A stretch of DNA of 64,000 nucleotides. Origin: Puccinia triticina. Its lineage: Eukaryota; Basidiomycota; Pucciniomycetes; Pucciniales; Pucciniaceae. Location: contig NC_070566.1 of assembly GCF_026914185.1 (NCBI RefSeq), forward strand, positions 5,704,001-5,768,000, given 5' to 3'. Made by a program: the position numbers and the translations under genes. Every line of letters starts with the position of its first letter. Position 1 is the stretch's first letter. The notes under the pieces are model-generated. The model was not told the origin of the DNA, did no database searches, and worked only from the letters and a program-made list of their open reading frames with translations. Shown in pieces: positions 1 through 11,229 of the stretch.

Positions 1-8
1 GCTCTTTC

Positions 9-245
9 TTGTGCCACAGTAAGTATGCTGCATGCAGGTGTCAAGTGACCATATTTACAAGTATTGATGTAGTATTGAACTATACAGATGATAGTTTGGG
101 TGGAACATGTGTGTACATAGCCCCTGATGGAAATGAGTGTCGGTTTTTCCACCAATTGAATTTGAATGGCATTTCACCGACCAGCAACATCATTGATCTG
201 ACAACAGCAACAAGGCAAATACTTAAAGTTAAGATTCGTAAGTAG
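9..245 (+). CDS. 3' end of an unrecognised gene (partial)
   Basis: An open frame of about 78 codons ends at a TAA at 243-245. The protein-like stretch contains GGTCVYIAPDGNECRFFHQL, which does not look like random translation. A possible acceptor (GCAG at about 37-40) lies within it, so the visible part may be a last exon of a gene that begins before the window. I do not recognise the family. It could also be a fragment of a repeat. The downstream gene starts about 100 bases later on the same strand. Confidence 0.3.
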   Translation: MCHSKYAACRCQVTIFTSIDVVLNYTDDSLGGTCVYIAPDGNECRFFHQLNLNGISPTSNIIDLTTATRQILKVKIRK

Positions 246-346
246 CATCAGACCACCAAGTTTCAAATTCACACCAACTCCCAAATCAGAAGCTCATATA
301 CTCCCAAACCCTCATCAAAGAAATCACACATTTCTCAGATTCAATC

Positions 347-1475
347 ATGGTTGTAACTCGTGCATCCCAACCAAATGAAAGGCGTCCAAACAGATCAAGA
401 TCAGGTGCAGCTGCAAACTGGGCTAGGCGAGGGCTACGTGGCCGCGGAGAAGGTGCTGGACGTGCTGGCCGAGGAGGAAGAAGTGGTGGTGCTGGGCGGG
501 GTGGGGGAGCTAGACATGGCGGTGGAGCAATGCATGGTAATTCAGGCCAACATTGGGAGGAAGAGGAAGAGGAAGATGAAGATGAAGATGGTAGCCATGG
601 ACAACATCGTCGGGGCCAAATGAGAAGCGAAACTGGCCCACCTGAAGACCTCACGCTTGAAAATTATGAAAGCCGTCTTAACCTTTGGAGCGAAAAACAA
701 CTGCGTGATGTTCTGGCACAACAAACTGAAAAAAGCGATCGAATTCCAACTGAAATCCAAGAAGCACTTCGATCCCACAAAAGGACGTACACAAAAATCA
801 AGTTGATGCTGGCTTGTATTGGGAATGTCACCTCAAAAATGGTGAACTCTTTTCAGTAAGCTCAATTTTGTTTTTGTAAAACATATGAAACAACTTATTT
901 CTGATCATTTGATGTTGTCATCAGGGGTGAATATTGGCCATCTCGTAAAAAAAGTAACTGGAACCGTTTTGTGGCATATAGTAAAGAAAGTGCAGATACC
1001 CCAGGTGTGTTTTATTCACTTAAATATTGAGGAATCTAACTGAAATTAAAATTCAATTTTAGTTCCCCCAAGGGGGAGTCCCTTTGGATGGGATGAAAGG
1101 AATGGTCACCTTGGTGACGTTTGGTCTTGTCAAATGTCTGATGACGAAAGATTGGTGTTTGATGCAAGGATTTTTCGGCATTTCTCAAAAATACCAATTC
1201 CTTATGATGGAGAAGACGATGAAGATGAAGAAGCTGAAGAAAATACAACAGTGATTGAAATTCTAACTGCAGAGGAAGACAAATTCTACAGACCACTCTA
1301 TGAGAGACTGGTGAATCACACAAAGGTTGCAAGTCTTGTGCTGAAGGGTTCGGGAGGTGGAGTTGATTCTAGCCAAGAGGTTCAAGCACAGGTAATCAAA
1401 CACATCACTCGAATCAATTCAGAGGTTAGTGATACAATTTTATTTCTTGAAAATCATATACCAATGCTAATGTAG
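347..1475 (+). CDS. Spliced gene with RGG-rich N-terminus and HMG-box-like segment
   Basis: Three exons join in frame: 347-855, 925-1004 and 1063-1475 (introns 856-924 and 1005-1062, both GT-AG), giving 333 residues. The N-terminus is rich in Arg and Gly (about residues 10-60), followed by a Glu/Asp run. Residues of about 170-245 read SNWNRFVAYSKESAD, then GDVWSCQMSDDERLVFDA, which follows the HMG-box pattern of an N-x-F-x-x-Y-S-K-E first helix and a W-x-x-(M/L)-S-D-x-E second helix. This suggests DNA binding, but the match is by eye and the third helix is weak. A second acidic run follows at about residues 255-270. Gypsy element A begins about 70 bases after the stop, so the true 3' end may have been lost to that insertion. 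Function unknown. Confidence 0.5.
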
Positions 1476-1539
1476 CACAAATTTAAGCTTTACACAATGT
1501 CAAATGTCTACAACTTGACATACTACCTGATGAAAGCCA

Positions 1540-2681
1540 CCCAATTCGGATGTGTCTAGCGGTGCTGTTATCAGGGATGGAAGGGACTACAGACTCCCAG
1601 ACAAATCACTTATTCCTTGGATTCCAAGCAGGCCAATCAGAACCCCAGTGGAAGAGTACTCTAAGACTAAGCTTACATCTTCCTTTGGCCAACTAGAGGA
1701 GGACCCAACCTATTATCAATCTCACAGTTATGAAGCAGACCTTGGAAAGAGGACCAGAAACAACTCTAAGGACCAGGATGAAGAGGAACCAGCCAAGTCA
1801 GACAAAAGGATCAGAAAGGAAAAACAGGACCTAATGGAAATGGATACAGAGGACCTACTTCACATGGCCCAGCCCCCCACTCCTAGTGCTTCCAAAACTC
1901 CTGCTTCTAAAGGCTCCCCTCAAGTCAGATTCCAGGATAAGGATAAGGAATCAACCACTGCACCTAAGGACAAACCAGTTAAGAAGACCTACTTGGAGAA
2001 GACTCTGGCCAAGGAATACCCAGGAATTGAAGAAGAAGTGGCTAGTAGGATGTTGACTGCAGGAAAGATGGAGTTGGCCTTTGGAGAAATCTTTGCTATA
2101 TCACCAGGAGTTACTGACTGTATCAGGAAAAGATAACCAACAGAAGGGTCCCATTGGATGGTGTCAAATCAGCAAACTTCACAGACATGGAGGATGAAGA
2201 AGAACCAGCACAGGAGCCACCCACTACTCACTATTCCTGCCCCCTTGGATACATCACCATCACTATTGGAGGAGAGAAACATCAAGCACTCTTGGATACT
2301 GGCTCTATGGTCAACATTATTCCTGAAACTCTTGCACACAAACTTGGATTAGTACTCACTGCTAAATCTATGAAGCTTGAAGGGATTGGAGGCCACCTTA
2401 CTGATATTCCTGGGATTGCTGAAGATGTGGAGGTAACCATTGGGAAAGTAGTCAGGACTGTTCATTTCTGGGTAGCCAAAGGACCAGTTCAGATGATTAT
2501 TGGGAAGCCTTTCCTGATGGATGTCTCAGCAAACATCAACTACAATGGAGCCAGAGGAGAAGCACTTTCAATCATGGATTCAGCTGGTCAGACTTTCTTG
2601 GTACCAATCATCCTCCCTAGCAATCAGAGGTGGGAAACCAGCATACCTTCCAATTCCGGTCTTGTAAATTTTTTAGATTGA
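1540..2681 (+). pseudogene. Gag C-terminus plus retropepsin of gypsy A (frameshifted)
   Basis: The first part (to 2136) encodes the gag linker; IRDGRDYRLPDKSLIPWI corresponds to the region directly after the zinc knuckle of element C. A one-base shift in an A-run near 2121-2130 moves the frame, and homology resumes in another frame at about 2130. The protease part (to 2681) carries the active-site motif ALLDTGSMVNIIP, the LLDTG variant of the retropepsin D-T/S-G triad, and a downstream IIGKPFLMD flap/C-terminal motif. Translation ends at TGA 2679-2681, directly after a slippery heptamer that would lead into pol. No start codon is preserved. Confidence 0.8.
2669..2675 (+). promoter_or_regulatory. 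-1 ribosomal frameshift heptamer (gag-pro/pol junction, element A)
   Basis: The zero-frame codons are AAT TTT TTA GAT TGA, so the heptamer T TTT TTA fits the X XXY YYZ rule and lies six bases before the stop. Slipping by -1 leads into the open RT frame (FFRLRPGF). The same heptamer stands at the same place in element C, which supports a conserved function. Confidence 0.7.
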
Positions 2682-5600
2682 GACCAGGTTTTCAGTTCCC
2701 CTCTCTTACAACTGCACCCCTGGAAAACAACCAAAAGCAACAAACTGTAGTCACTCATTCAGCAAAATATAAATCAACTCTAAAAAAGATAAAACCAGTA
2801 AACAAACCAATGCCATTATCTCTCAACCCCCCATTATCAAGGCCACCACTCTCTAGGGATCCTTACCTCACTCCTTTAAACCCTTTTCCACCACCATTCA
2901 CTCCTACCTCCAAGATTACCCAAGAAAGGCTGGACCTCATCAACTTTGGACCTCCTGGATGGCTCTCTCCTCAAGAATATCTCCTGCTGGTATGGGTAAT
3001 TGTGATTAGACAAGGTGCTTTGGCTTTTGTAGAAACAGAAAGAGGCCTCCTCAAGCATACCTATGGAAAACCTTATATCATTCCAGTCATCCCCCATGAA
3101 CCTTGGCAACAGAAACCAATTCCAATCCCTGCACCCATCAAAGATCAGGTTATAGAATTGGTAAGGGAAAGACTCAGCACTGGCCTCTATGAACAATCCT
3201 TTTCCAGTTATTCTAGCCCTATATTTTGTGTAAAGAAGCAGGATGGAAAGCTCAGAATTGTACATGACCTTCAGAAACTCAACAAAGTCACCATTAAGGA
3301 CGCTGGATTACCACCAAAGACAGAGGAACTCATTGAATCATTCACTGGAAGGGCTTGCTATGGACTAGGTGATATTATGGGAGGATATGATGAAAGGGAA
3401 TTAGCTCCAGAATCCAGACCTTTGACAACCTTTGAAACACCCCTTGGAAGATTTCAACTTACCAGATTACCCCAGGGAGCCACCAATTCAGTTGCAGTTT
3501 ACCAGGCCCAAATGATGTGGATACTCCAGGATGAATTACCTCAACATATGGGAATCTTTGTGGATGATGGAGGTATAAAAGGACCAACCTCTGACTACAA
3601 TGAAGAAACTCTAAAGGACAACCCTCAGATCAGAAAATTTATATATGAATATGCCATTACACTGGAAAGGATTCTTTTCAGGATTGAAGAAGCTGGACTC
3701 ACCATCTCTGGAAAGAAATTTGCTTGTTGTGTTCCTGCTTTGGATCTGGTTGGCCATGTGGTTTGTAAAGAAGGAAGAAGAATATCCACCAAGAAGCTCA
3801 ACAAAATTGAAACCTGGCCAACTCCCACCACTCCTTCAGATGTCAGAGGATTCCTAGGTATCTGTGTATATGTCAGAATGTTTATTCAAAATTAATCAGC
3901 CATCACTGCCCCTCTCAGAAAGCTCACCAGGAAGGACTCCTCTTGGGATTGGACTGAAGATTGCCAGAATGCCTTTGAAAACCTCAAGAGGATTGTTGGA
4001 ACTGACATCACCCTGAAGAAGCTGGACTATGGACCTGATGCTGGCTTAATCAAACTTTCAGTGGACTCCAGTGTTGTTGCTGCAGGTGCTGTACTTACCC
4101 AACAGGATTCTGATGGACTGGATAGGCCTGTGTTATATGAGTCAGTAGTCTTTTCACCCAGGGAATCAAAGTACTTACAATCCAAATTAGAACTTTGTGG
4201 TGTTGCCAAGATCCTCAAGAAACTTCAAACCAAACTTTGGGGCCAACATTTTCAACTCAGAGTGGATGCCCAGTGCCTTATTGGAATGATCAACAACCCT
4301 TCACTTCCCAATGCCCCTATGAACAGATGGATTGGATTTATTCAGTTATTCTCCTATGACCTTGTTCACACTCCTGGAAAAACTTTCACCTTACCTGATG
4401 GACTTTCAAGAAGGCCCCCTGATTCTGATGAAGATGATTGTCCTAGCTTTGATGAAGATGAAACCTGGATCAAACCTCACCCTGGATTTGGAACTAAACA
4501 CTCTTCTTTTGGCCTGCTTCTGGGGACATCAGCTCAGTTTGGGGAGGGGGTAAGCAACTTTCAGCAAGGAATTTGGAAGCACCTCCAGGAATACCTTTCA
4601 ACTATGAACAAACCTCCAGGATGCAGCAGCCTGGAATTCAAGCAAATTTTGCACAAATCAGCCAACTTTTTCCTTTCCAATGGAGTCTTGCACAGGATCA
4701 ACAAACCATTCTCCCAGATAGTAGTCACCTCCCCTTCAGCTCAGAATTCCATCCTCAATTCCCTTCATGAATCCTTAGGCCACAGAGGTATTGTTGAAAC
4801 CTACAGAAGAATTAAACTCAGATTTTGGTGGCCAGGTCTCAAGAGAGGTGTTACCAAGTGGGTCCAGTCTTGTGAAGCTTGCCAGAAGAGGAGTTCAAAA
4901 TTGCCAATGGAACCCAAGAAACCTACAGGAGCAGCAACCATCTTTGGAAGAGTCAGTTTGGATACAGTTCACATCAAAGCTGGCAAATGGAAATACCTGG
5001 TAATTGCAAGAGATGACCTTTCTGGATGGGTAGAAGCAGTTGGACTAGAAAAGATTCAGGCAAAGAAAATCTCTCAGTGGTTCTTGGACAATTGGATCTA
5101 CAGATATGGAGCTCCTTTGTCAGTCACAGTGGATGGAGGCTCTGAATTTGGACAGCAATTTCAAAAATCCCTTCTGGAATCTGAAATCAAAATCAAAGTC
5201 ACCACTCCTTATCATCCTGAAGCAAATGGTATGGTAGAAAGAGGACATCAGGCAATTAAGGATACTTTGGTCAAGCTCTGTGGAAAAGAAGGCAAGAAGT
5301 GGAGGAATTATTTACCTTTGGTTTTATTTGCAGACAGAATTTCCACCAAAAGATCAACTGGTTACTCACCTTATGAACTAGTTCTTGGACAGCCCCCCAT
5401 CTTACCCATTGATTTGGAATTGGAAACTTTCTTTGGAGTGGATTGGTCAAAAGTAGAATCAACTCAGGATCTTTTATTGGCCAGGACTCAGCAGCTTGAA
5501 AACAGGGATACCATCTTGCAGCAAGCACACCAGCAGCTTATGGACTCCAGGAAGAACTCTGTGGACTATTGGAACAAGAAGAAAACATCAAGGCAGCCAC

Positions 5601-5800
5601 TAAAGAAAGGTCAATTAGTAGTAGTATATAATAAATCTTTGGACTCTCAGTTTGGCAAGCTCTTTGAAAATAAATGGAATGGCCCTTACAGAATCAAAGC
5701 TCAAAACCCAGGAGTATCTTACATCTTGGAAGAATTGGATGGCACAGAATTAGCCAGAAGGTTTGCTGCAACTCATGTCAAGGAATACCACCCCAGGTAA
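2676..5800 (+). pseudogene. Pol of gypsy A: RT, RNase H, integrase with one nonsense codon
   Basis: The frame runs from the frameshift site to TAA at 5798-5800, interrupted only by TAA at 3893-3895, where the aligned position in element C is a leucine codon. RT shows the conserved RLPQGATNSVAVYQ and the catalytic FVDDGG (a Y-x-D-D variant). RNase H shows SVDSSVVAAGAVLTQQD and a second Asp in VDAQCLIGMI. Integrase shows the zinc-binding H-H-C-C set (HESLGHRG, then SCEACQKR) and the D, D, E core: LDTVHIKAG, TVDGGSEFG and ANGMVERGHQ. No chromodomain follows; the protein ends with VKEYHPR. The copy is probably immobile but only lightly damaged in pol. Confidence 0.85.
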
Positions 5801-6460
5801 AAATAATAAATCAGGAATAATCAATTCATTTCTCTTCTCTTTTCTCTTTCTCATCTTCTTACACAAAAAACATAAAAACAAAATAAAAATCAAATCCCAC
5901 TTTCTTAAATCCACAGAATTATAGACCTGCAGATCTAAGTTTTGGGGTGATTTTTTCTCACAAAATGGGGCAAAAATTGCCCCATTATTCTCACTTGGCA
6001 TGTTGAATATCCCCAAAGGCCCGAAGGCCCTATGGATGACCCTCCAGCTGTGCCGGAGCAACAAGCAAAAGAGGGCAGGTTGGTAAACTAGCCAGGGAGG
6101 GCCTAACCAAGCAGTTAGGGGCCTCCCAGGGAGGGGGCGGACAAAACCGAATCCCCTGCGGATCAATCAAGTCACCTCCTCCTCTTTATATACCCACCAG
6201 CAACACCCCACCCCGCCGCACCTTTAGCAAGACCACGGCCACGCCACCCGCCTCCCTAGCTACCGTAACCGCCTTGGTGGTACCTCCACCTTGCCCCGCC
6301 ACCCAACACACCACTCCCGACAAGCCGCATCCCATACCATGTGTAGTCCTTGCCCCGGCAAACAACAACCCAGGAAACTTCCAACGCCACCCCCTGTCCA
6401 CCCATGAAAAGCACACAGGCGCACATTCCTCCGTACTGATTTTGGCCCAGCCCGCTCCAC
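5801..6460. other. Non-coding junction after gypsy A
   Basis: The AT-rich first part (to about 5900) is followed by GC-richer sequence that merges into the gene-fragment mosaic. A short self-complementary stretch, GGGGCAAAAATTGCCCC, lies near 5967-5983. I see no LTR terminus, tRNA or convincing gene here. Confidence 0.5.
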
Positions 6461-6485
6461 GGGCCCCGCGACCTAGGCACCTCAT

Positions 6486-6985
6486 TTGGTCGGCCCTGAA
6501 CAGCTCCTTGCCAACCCGCCGCCCCAACCGCTACTATGCAATCTCAATGGCTGGAATCTCCCTCTGCTCTGGGGCCAGACATCGTCTGAACTAAACTCTC
6601 AGATCGATGTGGCTTCTCTCCCCGGGACGGGGGCGAATCCAATCACACGTACTTTGCCTCCACCCACAAGAACAACGAAAACAACTCGGACTGTCAACTG
6701 GGACTTTGAACCTGATAAGGTCAAAGAGATTGTCAAATTGACTACGAACGCTCAGCTTGCCAGCCCTTTCCCTCAGATGTCATCTCCCTGTCCCGCCTGC
6801 ATTGTCTCCTTCTGCTTCTACCTGCTTTTACTCAGGCTAATCTTTGAGTTCAGCCGGCCGAGCCTGTGGCCTCGATCTACCCCACAGCAACCAGAAGCCT
6901 CATTGGATCTGACACTAAGGTGTTCATCAATGGCACCAAAGTCAGAGGCTCGAAGACTGACCTGACCAGCGCTCCAGATGATTCC
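6486..6985 (+). pseudogene. Unrecognised coding fragments in a gene mosaic
   Basis: Two stretches look like protein but lie in different frames: VNWDFEPDKVKEIVKLTTN at about 6692-6750 and YPTATRSLIGSDTKVFINGT at about 6880-6940. No intact frame joins them, and codon use is GC-rich, unlike the flanking retroelement. They are probably remnants of one or more host genes. I could not assign a family. Confidence 0.3.
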
Positions 6986-7059
6986 CCTCTTCACCCTCTC
7001 ATCTTTCTTTATCTTAAATGTTCAAGCTGACAGAACATGTTTTTGGTTATGTAATAGGC

Positions 7060-7716
7060 CAAGAATGCAGGTGTATGGGGGCGTGGTGACGAAGCCTGCG
7101 GCCTCGGAGTTCACCTACATCCCCCAGCGCCCCTACCTCTCCCTGGGCACCCTGCGCGACCAGCTCATCTATCCCGACTCGCGCGCAGACATGGCCGCCC
7201 GCGGCGTCTCCGACGACGACCTCCTCCGCATCCTCGCCATCGTCGACTTGGACGCCATCTTCCAGCGCGAGGGCGGCTGGGACGTCGTCCGGGAATGGCA
7301 AGATGCGCTCAGCGGCGGTGATAAGCAGCGGCTCGCCATCTGCAGACTCTACTACCATTCCCCCAAGGTACCCCTTCCCTCTGTTCCCGATGGCGTGGGT
7401 TGCTTACTCTGCCCCACTCACATGTTGTTGTTAGTATGCTATTCTCGACGAATGCACGTCCGCGGTCACGCTCGATGTGGAGAAGATCATGTACGAACAC
7501 GCCACCTCGCTCGGGATCACTCTGCTGACGGTATCGCACCGTCCGTCGCTGTGGAAGTACGACAAGTTGGCCCCCTCTGCCCCCCTCCCCTCCACCCGCC
7601 TCTCCGCTCATCTTTTTTTACTTGGCAAGTATATCTTGCAGTACGACGGCGAAGGCGGGTACTGCTTCACCCAGCTGGACGCGGAGAAGCGGCTGGCTCT
7701 GCAGGAAGAAAAACAG
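7060..7716 (+). pseudogene. Fragment of a peroxisomal ABC half-transporter (ABCD/ALDP family)
   Basis: Three exon-like blocks encode the C-terminal half of an ABCD-type nucleotide-binding domain: 7060-7367, 7435-about 7566 and about 7630-7716. Visible are [19 protein letters not shown] (Q-loop region), the signature as [10 protein letters not shown] (normally SGGEKQR), Walker B with D-loop as [11 protein letters not shown], and the H-loop [15 protein letters not shown] proteins import long-chain acyl-CoA into peroxisomes. Walker A and all transmembrane segments are absent: homology starts just after where Walker A would be. The first intron (7368-7434) is normal, but the second lacks a usable GT donor. 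This is a truncated copy, perhaps carried here by a transposon. Confidence 0.75.
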
Positions 7717-8179
7717 GTCGGTTCTGTCCCTGCCCCTGTGTGTTTGGTGGATGTGTTTGATGATCTAGACACCAGCGGGTGCGTCAGGGACCTCCCAACA
7801 ATATTTGATTCCTGCAACCATTCGGCAGACTCGGTCCATCAACCCCCCTTGCGCCTCGCGTGTCTCCCTGCCCACCTCCCAATGGCCCCACTCAATTTGT
7901 TCTCCTCTTCCGATGACAACAACGGCCTTCTGCTCCGTCGAGCCTCCTCCTTCTCCCTCCCAGTGTCGCCAGCTCGAAAAATGGCCTCAAGGCTCGCCGC
8001 GGGCTTACCAAGCCCCTCTCACTATCCCTCGCCGTCCCCCAAGCCAACAAAAACAACAGCAACCATCATAACCATTAGCAGCAGTAACAGTCCAACATCG
8101 CCCAAGCCCTGGTCACCCCTCAGAGAATGACACAAGCCGAGCACCGGCAGCAACATCTACTCCAAGAACTGCCTTCTTT

Positions 8180-8502
8180 CACTCGCTGCCCCCCTCGCCT
8201 CGGCTCGGAGACCTCGGCCAAGCCTGTGCCCAGTTCGTAGGCATCAAGGCCAACATCACCGGCGGGCTGTCAATGAAGCGATACACCTTGATCCCCTGGC
8301 TTTTGCTGGGCGGGATCAGCTGGACGGACATTCTGAGGGGGTACAACCCTGTCCGCCTGATCGGCGGGAATAACAAGTGTCATCAACACCCCTGTCCAGC
8401 TGCACTTCGACACGGTGACTGCGGGCGAAGGCCGTCAGGAACTGATGAGCTTGCGAGCGGGATTCAACCCCTATTCTTGCCAATAGTTTTTGGTATTAAT
8501 TG
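8180..8502 (+). pseudogene. C-terminal fragment of an unrecognised protein, frameshifted
   Basis: A protein-like frame runs from about 8190 (LGDLGQACAQFVGIKANITG) through MKRYTLIPWLLLGGISWTDI to about 8375. Meaningful translation then continues in another frame as NTPVQLHFDTVTAGEGRQEL and ends FNPYSCQ at a TAG at 8500-8502. One base change in an A/C-rich stretch near 8373-8380 explains the break. Base composition resembles the ABCD fragment upstream, so both may come from the same captured block. Family not recognised. Confidence 0.4.
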
Positions 8503-9182
8503 ATATCTATTGCATATATCTCTGCTTTTGATTCATAATTTGTTTCCAAATTTTGTGGTATTGATACATCTGATCATAAATATATGAATTTCTTCTTGGC
8601 TTTTTATAATGTTGCACTGTTTATTGTGTGGAAAGATCTAATATTTGCAACTTAGATAACTTCCAAATATTATACCATTAAAGAGTAAGCAGCATGTTTA
8701 TTGACAACACTCCAATAACTCAGAGTATGGAATAAAATTGTTGGTGAGGTAAGTTTGTAAAATCTAAATACTATATGAGGAGTGTTTTGATGTGACTCCT
8801 ATTCCATGAGATGTGATGAAGAAGGCTTGGATAGCAAGGGGGGTCAAACATGCCAAATTGGGGAGGTGAAATGTTTGCTTGTTTACTCTGTTGCTGTAAG
8901 GCCAAGTTTGAAAATCTCAAGAGCAATGATTTAAATGAATGCATTCAAGTCTCCTGAATTTTGACACACCCATTCCCTGCTTGCCCTGATTCAGGGGGAA
9001 TTGCTGTTGACTTGTGCTGGGATAGGCCAGTGGGGGGGAGGAATATCAGTGGATGGTGACCCAACTATTGAAGGGCTAATGAGGTGACTTGGGGAGCTGT
9101 TTGGCAGGAAAGAAGGATGGATTGGTGCCCTGCAGCGGCGGAGCCGCCTTGGCCTCTAGTCTATAAATAAATCAGAAACAAA
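8503..9182. other. Non-coding AT-rich stretch
   Basis: No gene is supported. A G-rich run (GTGGGGGGGAGGAAT near 9030) resembles a polypurine tract but no LTR terminus follows it. The end of the stretch is the 3' flank of the minus-strand gene at 9183-10098. Confidence 0.4.
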
Positions 9183-10098
9183 TCAATATAAATCAGCTTC
9201 AAATACTCTCAAATAGAAGTAGCTAAAATAAAATAAGCTCACCTCTTCTTCTTTTATCACTACATCATCTTCTTCCATTTCTCCTTTCTCTCCCTCTTTC
9301 TCTTTCTCTTTTCCCTTCCTCTTATCTGAAAATATAAATCAAAAGACATAAAAAGAAAAATTAAAGCATAGCATTAGTAAAAATCCTAAATAAAGAATAA
9401 AAAAAAAAAAAATAGAACTTACCATCAGCCCTTATCCTCTCCATTTCTGCTTCTACTCTCCAACCATCTTCCTCTTCTTCCACCTGGTCCCTCATCCTTA
9501 ATAATTCCAGGGCATTCCTCTCCTCAGTTTCCTCCATCATGGCATCTATTATGGAATGAGTATCCATCTAAAAATCAAAATAGAAACAGGGATAGAAATA
9601 TTAGTATTATAAGCAACTCTCTCTTCTAAATTTTCATCATATACATACAGAATCCAGCCGACATACATGTGCAAAAGCGTCGTGGAACCGGCTATACAAC
9701 TTAAGGTGTGCGTTTCGTGCGGCAACCGGGTCGTCCAGGTCCTCACGAGCGAAGGCAAGGAGTCCTTGTTGGATATAGTGGTGCAAGGCATCAATTTCTT
9801 CGGGCTTAAAGCTATCCCTCGTGAAAGCGTTGTACGTGGGGACGTTGTTGACAAACAAGTGCGCTCTTCGGATAGAAAACGGGAATTTGTGCGCAGGTCT
9901 AATAGTGGCCTCCTCGTCGAGCTGCGAAGAGGATATGGACGTATTGGACGAATAATCTATTGAGTTGTCAAGGTTATCTTTCGGCGATGAGGGCGTGGAA
10001 GTGGCGCTGGAGGAAAACATTACGGATATCGAATGCGATAACGGAACTTTTCCATTGGCTGATGACCTGGACATTATAAGGCACTCTTTCTTCTTCAT
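9183..10098 (-). CDS. Three-exon gene of unknown function, opposite to the surrounding gypsy remnants
   Basis: Exons 10098-9649, 9567-9423 and 9325-9183 join in frame to 245 residues; the introns have good donors (GTATGT and GTAAGT) and TTTTAG/TTTCAG acceptors. The N-terminus is Ser-rich and low in complexity. A central ordered part (about residues 65-150) reads KFPFSIRRAHLFVNNVPTYN, then ALHHYIQQGLLAFARED and LYSRFHDAF. The C-terminal third is an acidic, then Lys/Glu-rich, probable coiled coil (KGKEKEKEGEKGE). A CRE-like palindrome TGACGTCA lies at 10103-10110, just upstream of the ATG. No known domain recognised. The gene lies opposite in strand to the polypurine tract and LTR at 12212-12226, as does the antisense gene of element C; a weak shared pattern in the central part is discussed as a finding. 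Confidence 0.6.
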
Positions 10099-10110
10099 TT
10101 TATGACGTCA

Positions 10111-11080
10111 CTATGGACGCCTCCACCTTTCAGAATCGTTTGGCGCGGTTTTTCTTTCATTTCCTTAATATTGACTCTGGTGGTCAACCCAGTTTAATCT
10201 ACCCTTTTTGATCTCTCCTGGCGCGTAAATACCGCAATCATTTCATTCAAAACTCTTTTCAGGCGATTGGCCAGCCTCAGGAGTCACTTTGGACAGTCCC
10301 TCGGCGGTACCTTCAGGTTAATTCATTGTGTTTTCCTTTAAATTCGACTCCTTTGCGGCGGAAACCGCGGAAAATCACAATGAAACTTTGAATCATTCCA
10401 AAAATGGTTCGGCCGGCTTCAAAATTATTCTTACACTTTTTAAGATTCATCTTTCCGATCTTGGCTTTCATTTGAACTCGGTTTTAGCCGATTCTATCGC
10501 GCGGTTTTGGAGTTACAAGCGCTCAAAGCTTTGTCAGGATTTACGCGGCCTCATTTATGGTTTTCATTCATTGTTCACGGCTGCCCATCGGCCGAATTAA
10601 TCTCTCATATTGATCGGTTTTAATTTCATCTCCTCCTTCTTGCCTTTCTAATGAACTCAAGATCAGAACTTTTCATCGACGGACCTCCAAGTTATACCCG
10701 AAAACATCTTGTCTTCTATTTACGCGGTGTTACTACTACGCGCGCCCGCGGATTTCGCTTGTATCTTTAATCGGCCGTAAACAATCGAAACTCAACCCTC
10801 GAAAACGAATAATATATACCATTTTAATCTATGAATTCGGCGCTTTCGAATGAGTTTGGTTTCAAGAAAATCCGTCGAGCCGTTCCGAAGTTACAGGCCG
10901 ACCATTTCCTTTCTTTTTTTCCAATGTTCCGCAAGCTTGGAGCCCCGCTCAGACAACAGGACCCCTCTTTCGACCGCACACGCGCACGGACACAGGTTCC
11001 ATTCCCCATCTGGACAAAAATGAAGGCTTTTTTGTCAAAATGGTGAATTCAAAAGTGACCAGTGCTGAACATGAACCAGG
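10111..11080. other. Non-coding upstream region of the minus-strand gene
   Basis: The composition is more balanced than in the flanks, with many CG dinucleotides. Short frames are present but none shows domain-like content or usable splice context. It probably holds the promoter of the gene at 9183-10098. Confidence 0.4.
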
Positions 11081-11229
11081 AGGCATTGGATTCATATCCC
11101 CGATGATCATGAATTTGGAATTCCTTCAAGGTTATGGATCCATCCATCCATTCTTCATTCATTCCATCATCATCCCTCATCATTCTTTTCTGGGGAAATC
11201 ACTATTCATTCATTCCTGAAACACAAATC

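Larger units (their letters stand above)
1540..5800 (+). mobile_element. Gypsy-type LTR retrotransposon A, 5'-truncated and decayed
   Basis: Gag C-terminus, retropepsin, reverse transcriptase, RNase H and integrase follow in gypsy order on the plus strand. The proteins match element C of this window closely over RT and integrase. The 5' LTR and the N-terminal part of gag, including the zinc knuckle, are missing: homology to C starts just downstream of where C has its knuckle. No LTR is seen directly after pol. At least one frameshift (about 2121-2135) and one nonsense codon (3893-3895) break the coding frame. The nearest polypurine tract of the same family is at 12212-12225, behind a long stretch of foreign sequence, and may or may not belong to this copy. 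Confidence 0.85.
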
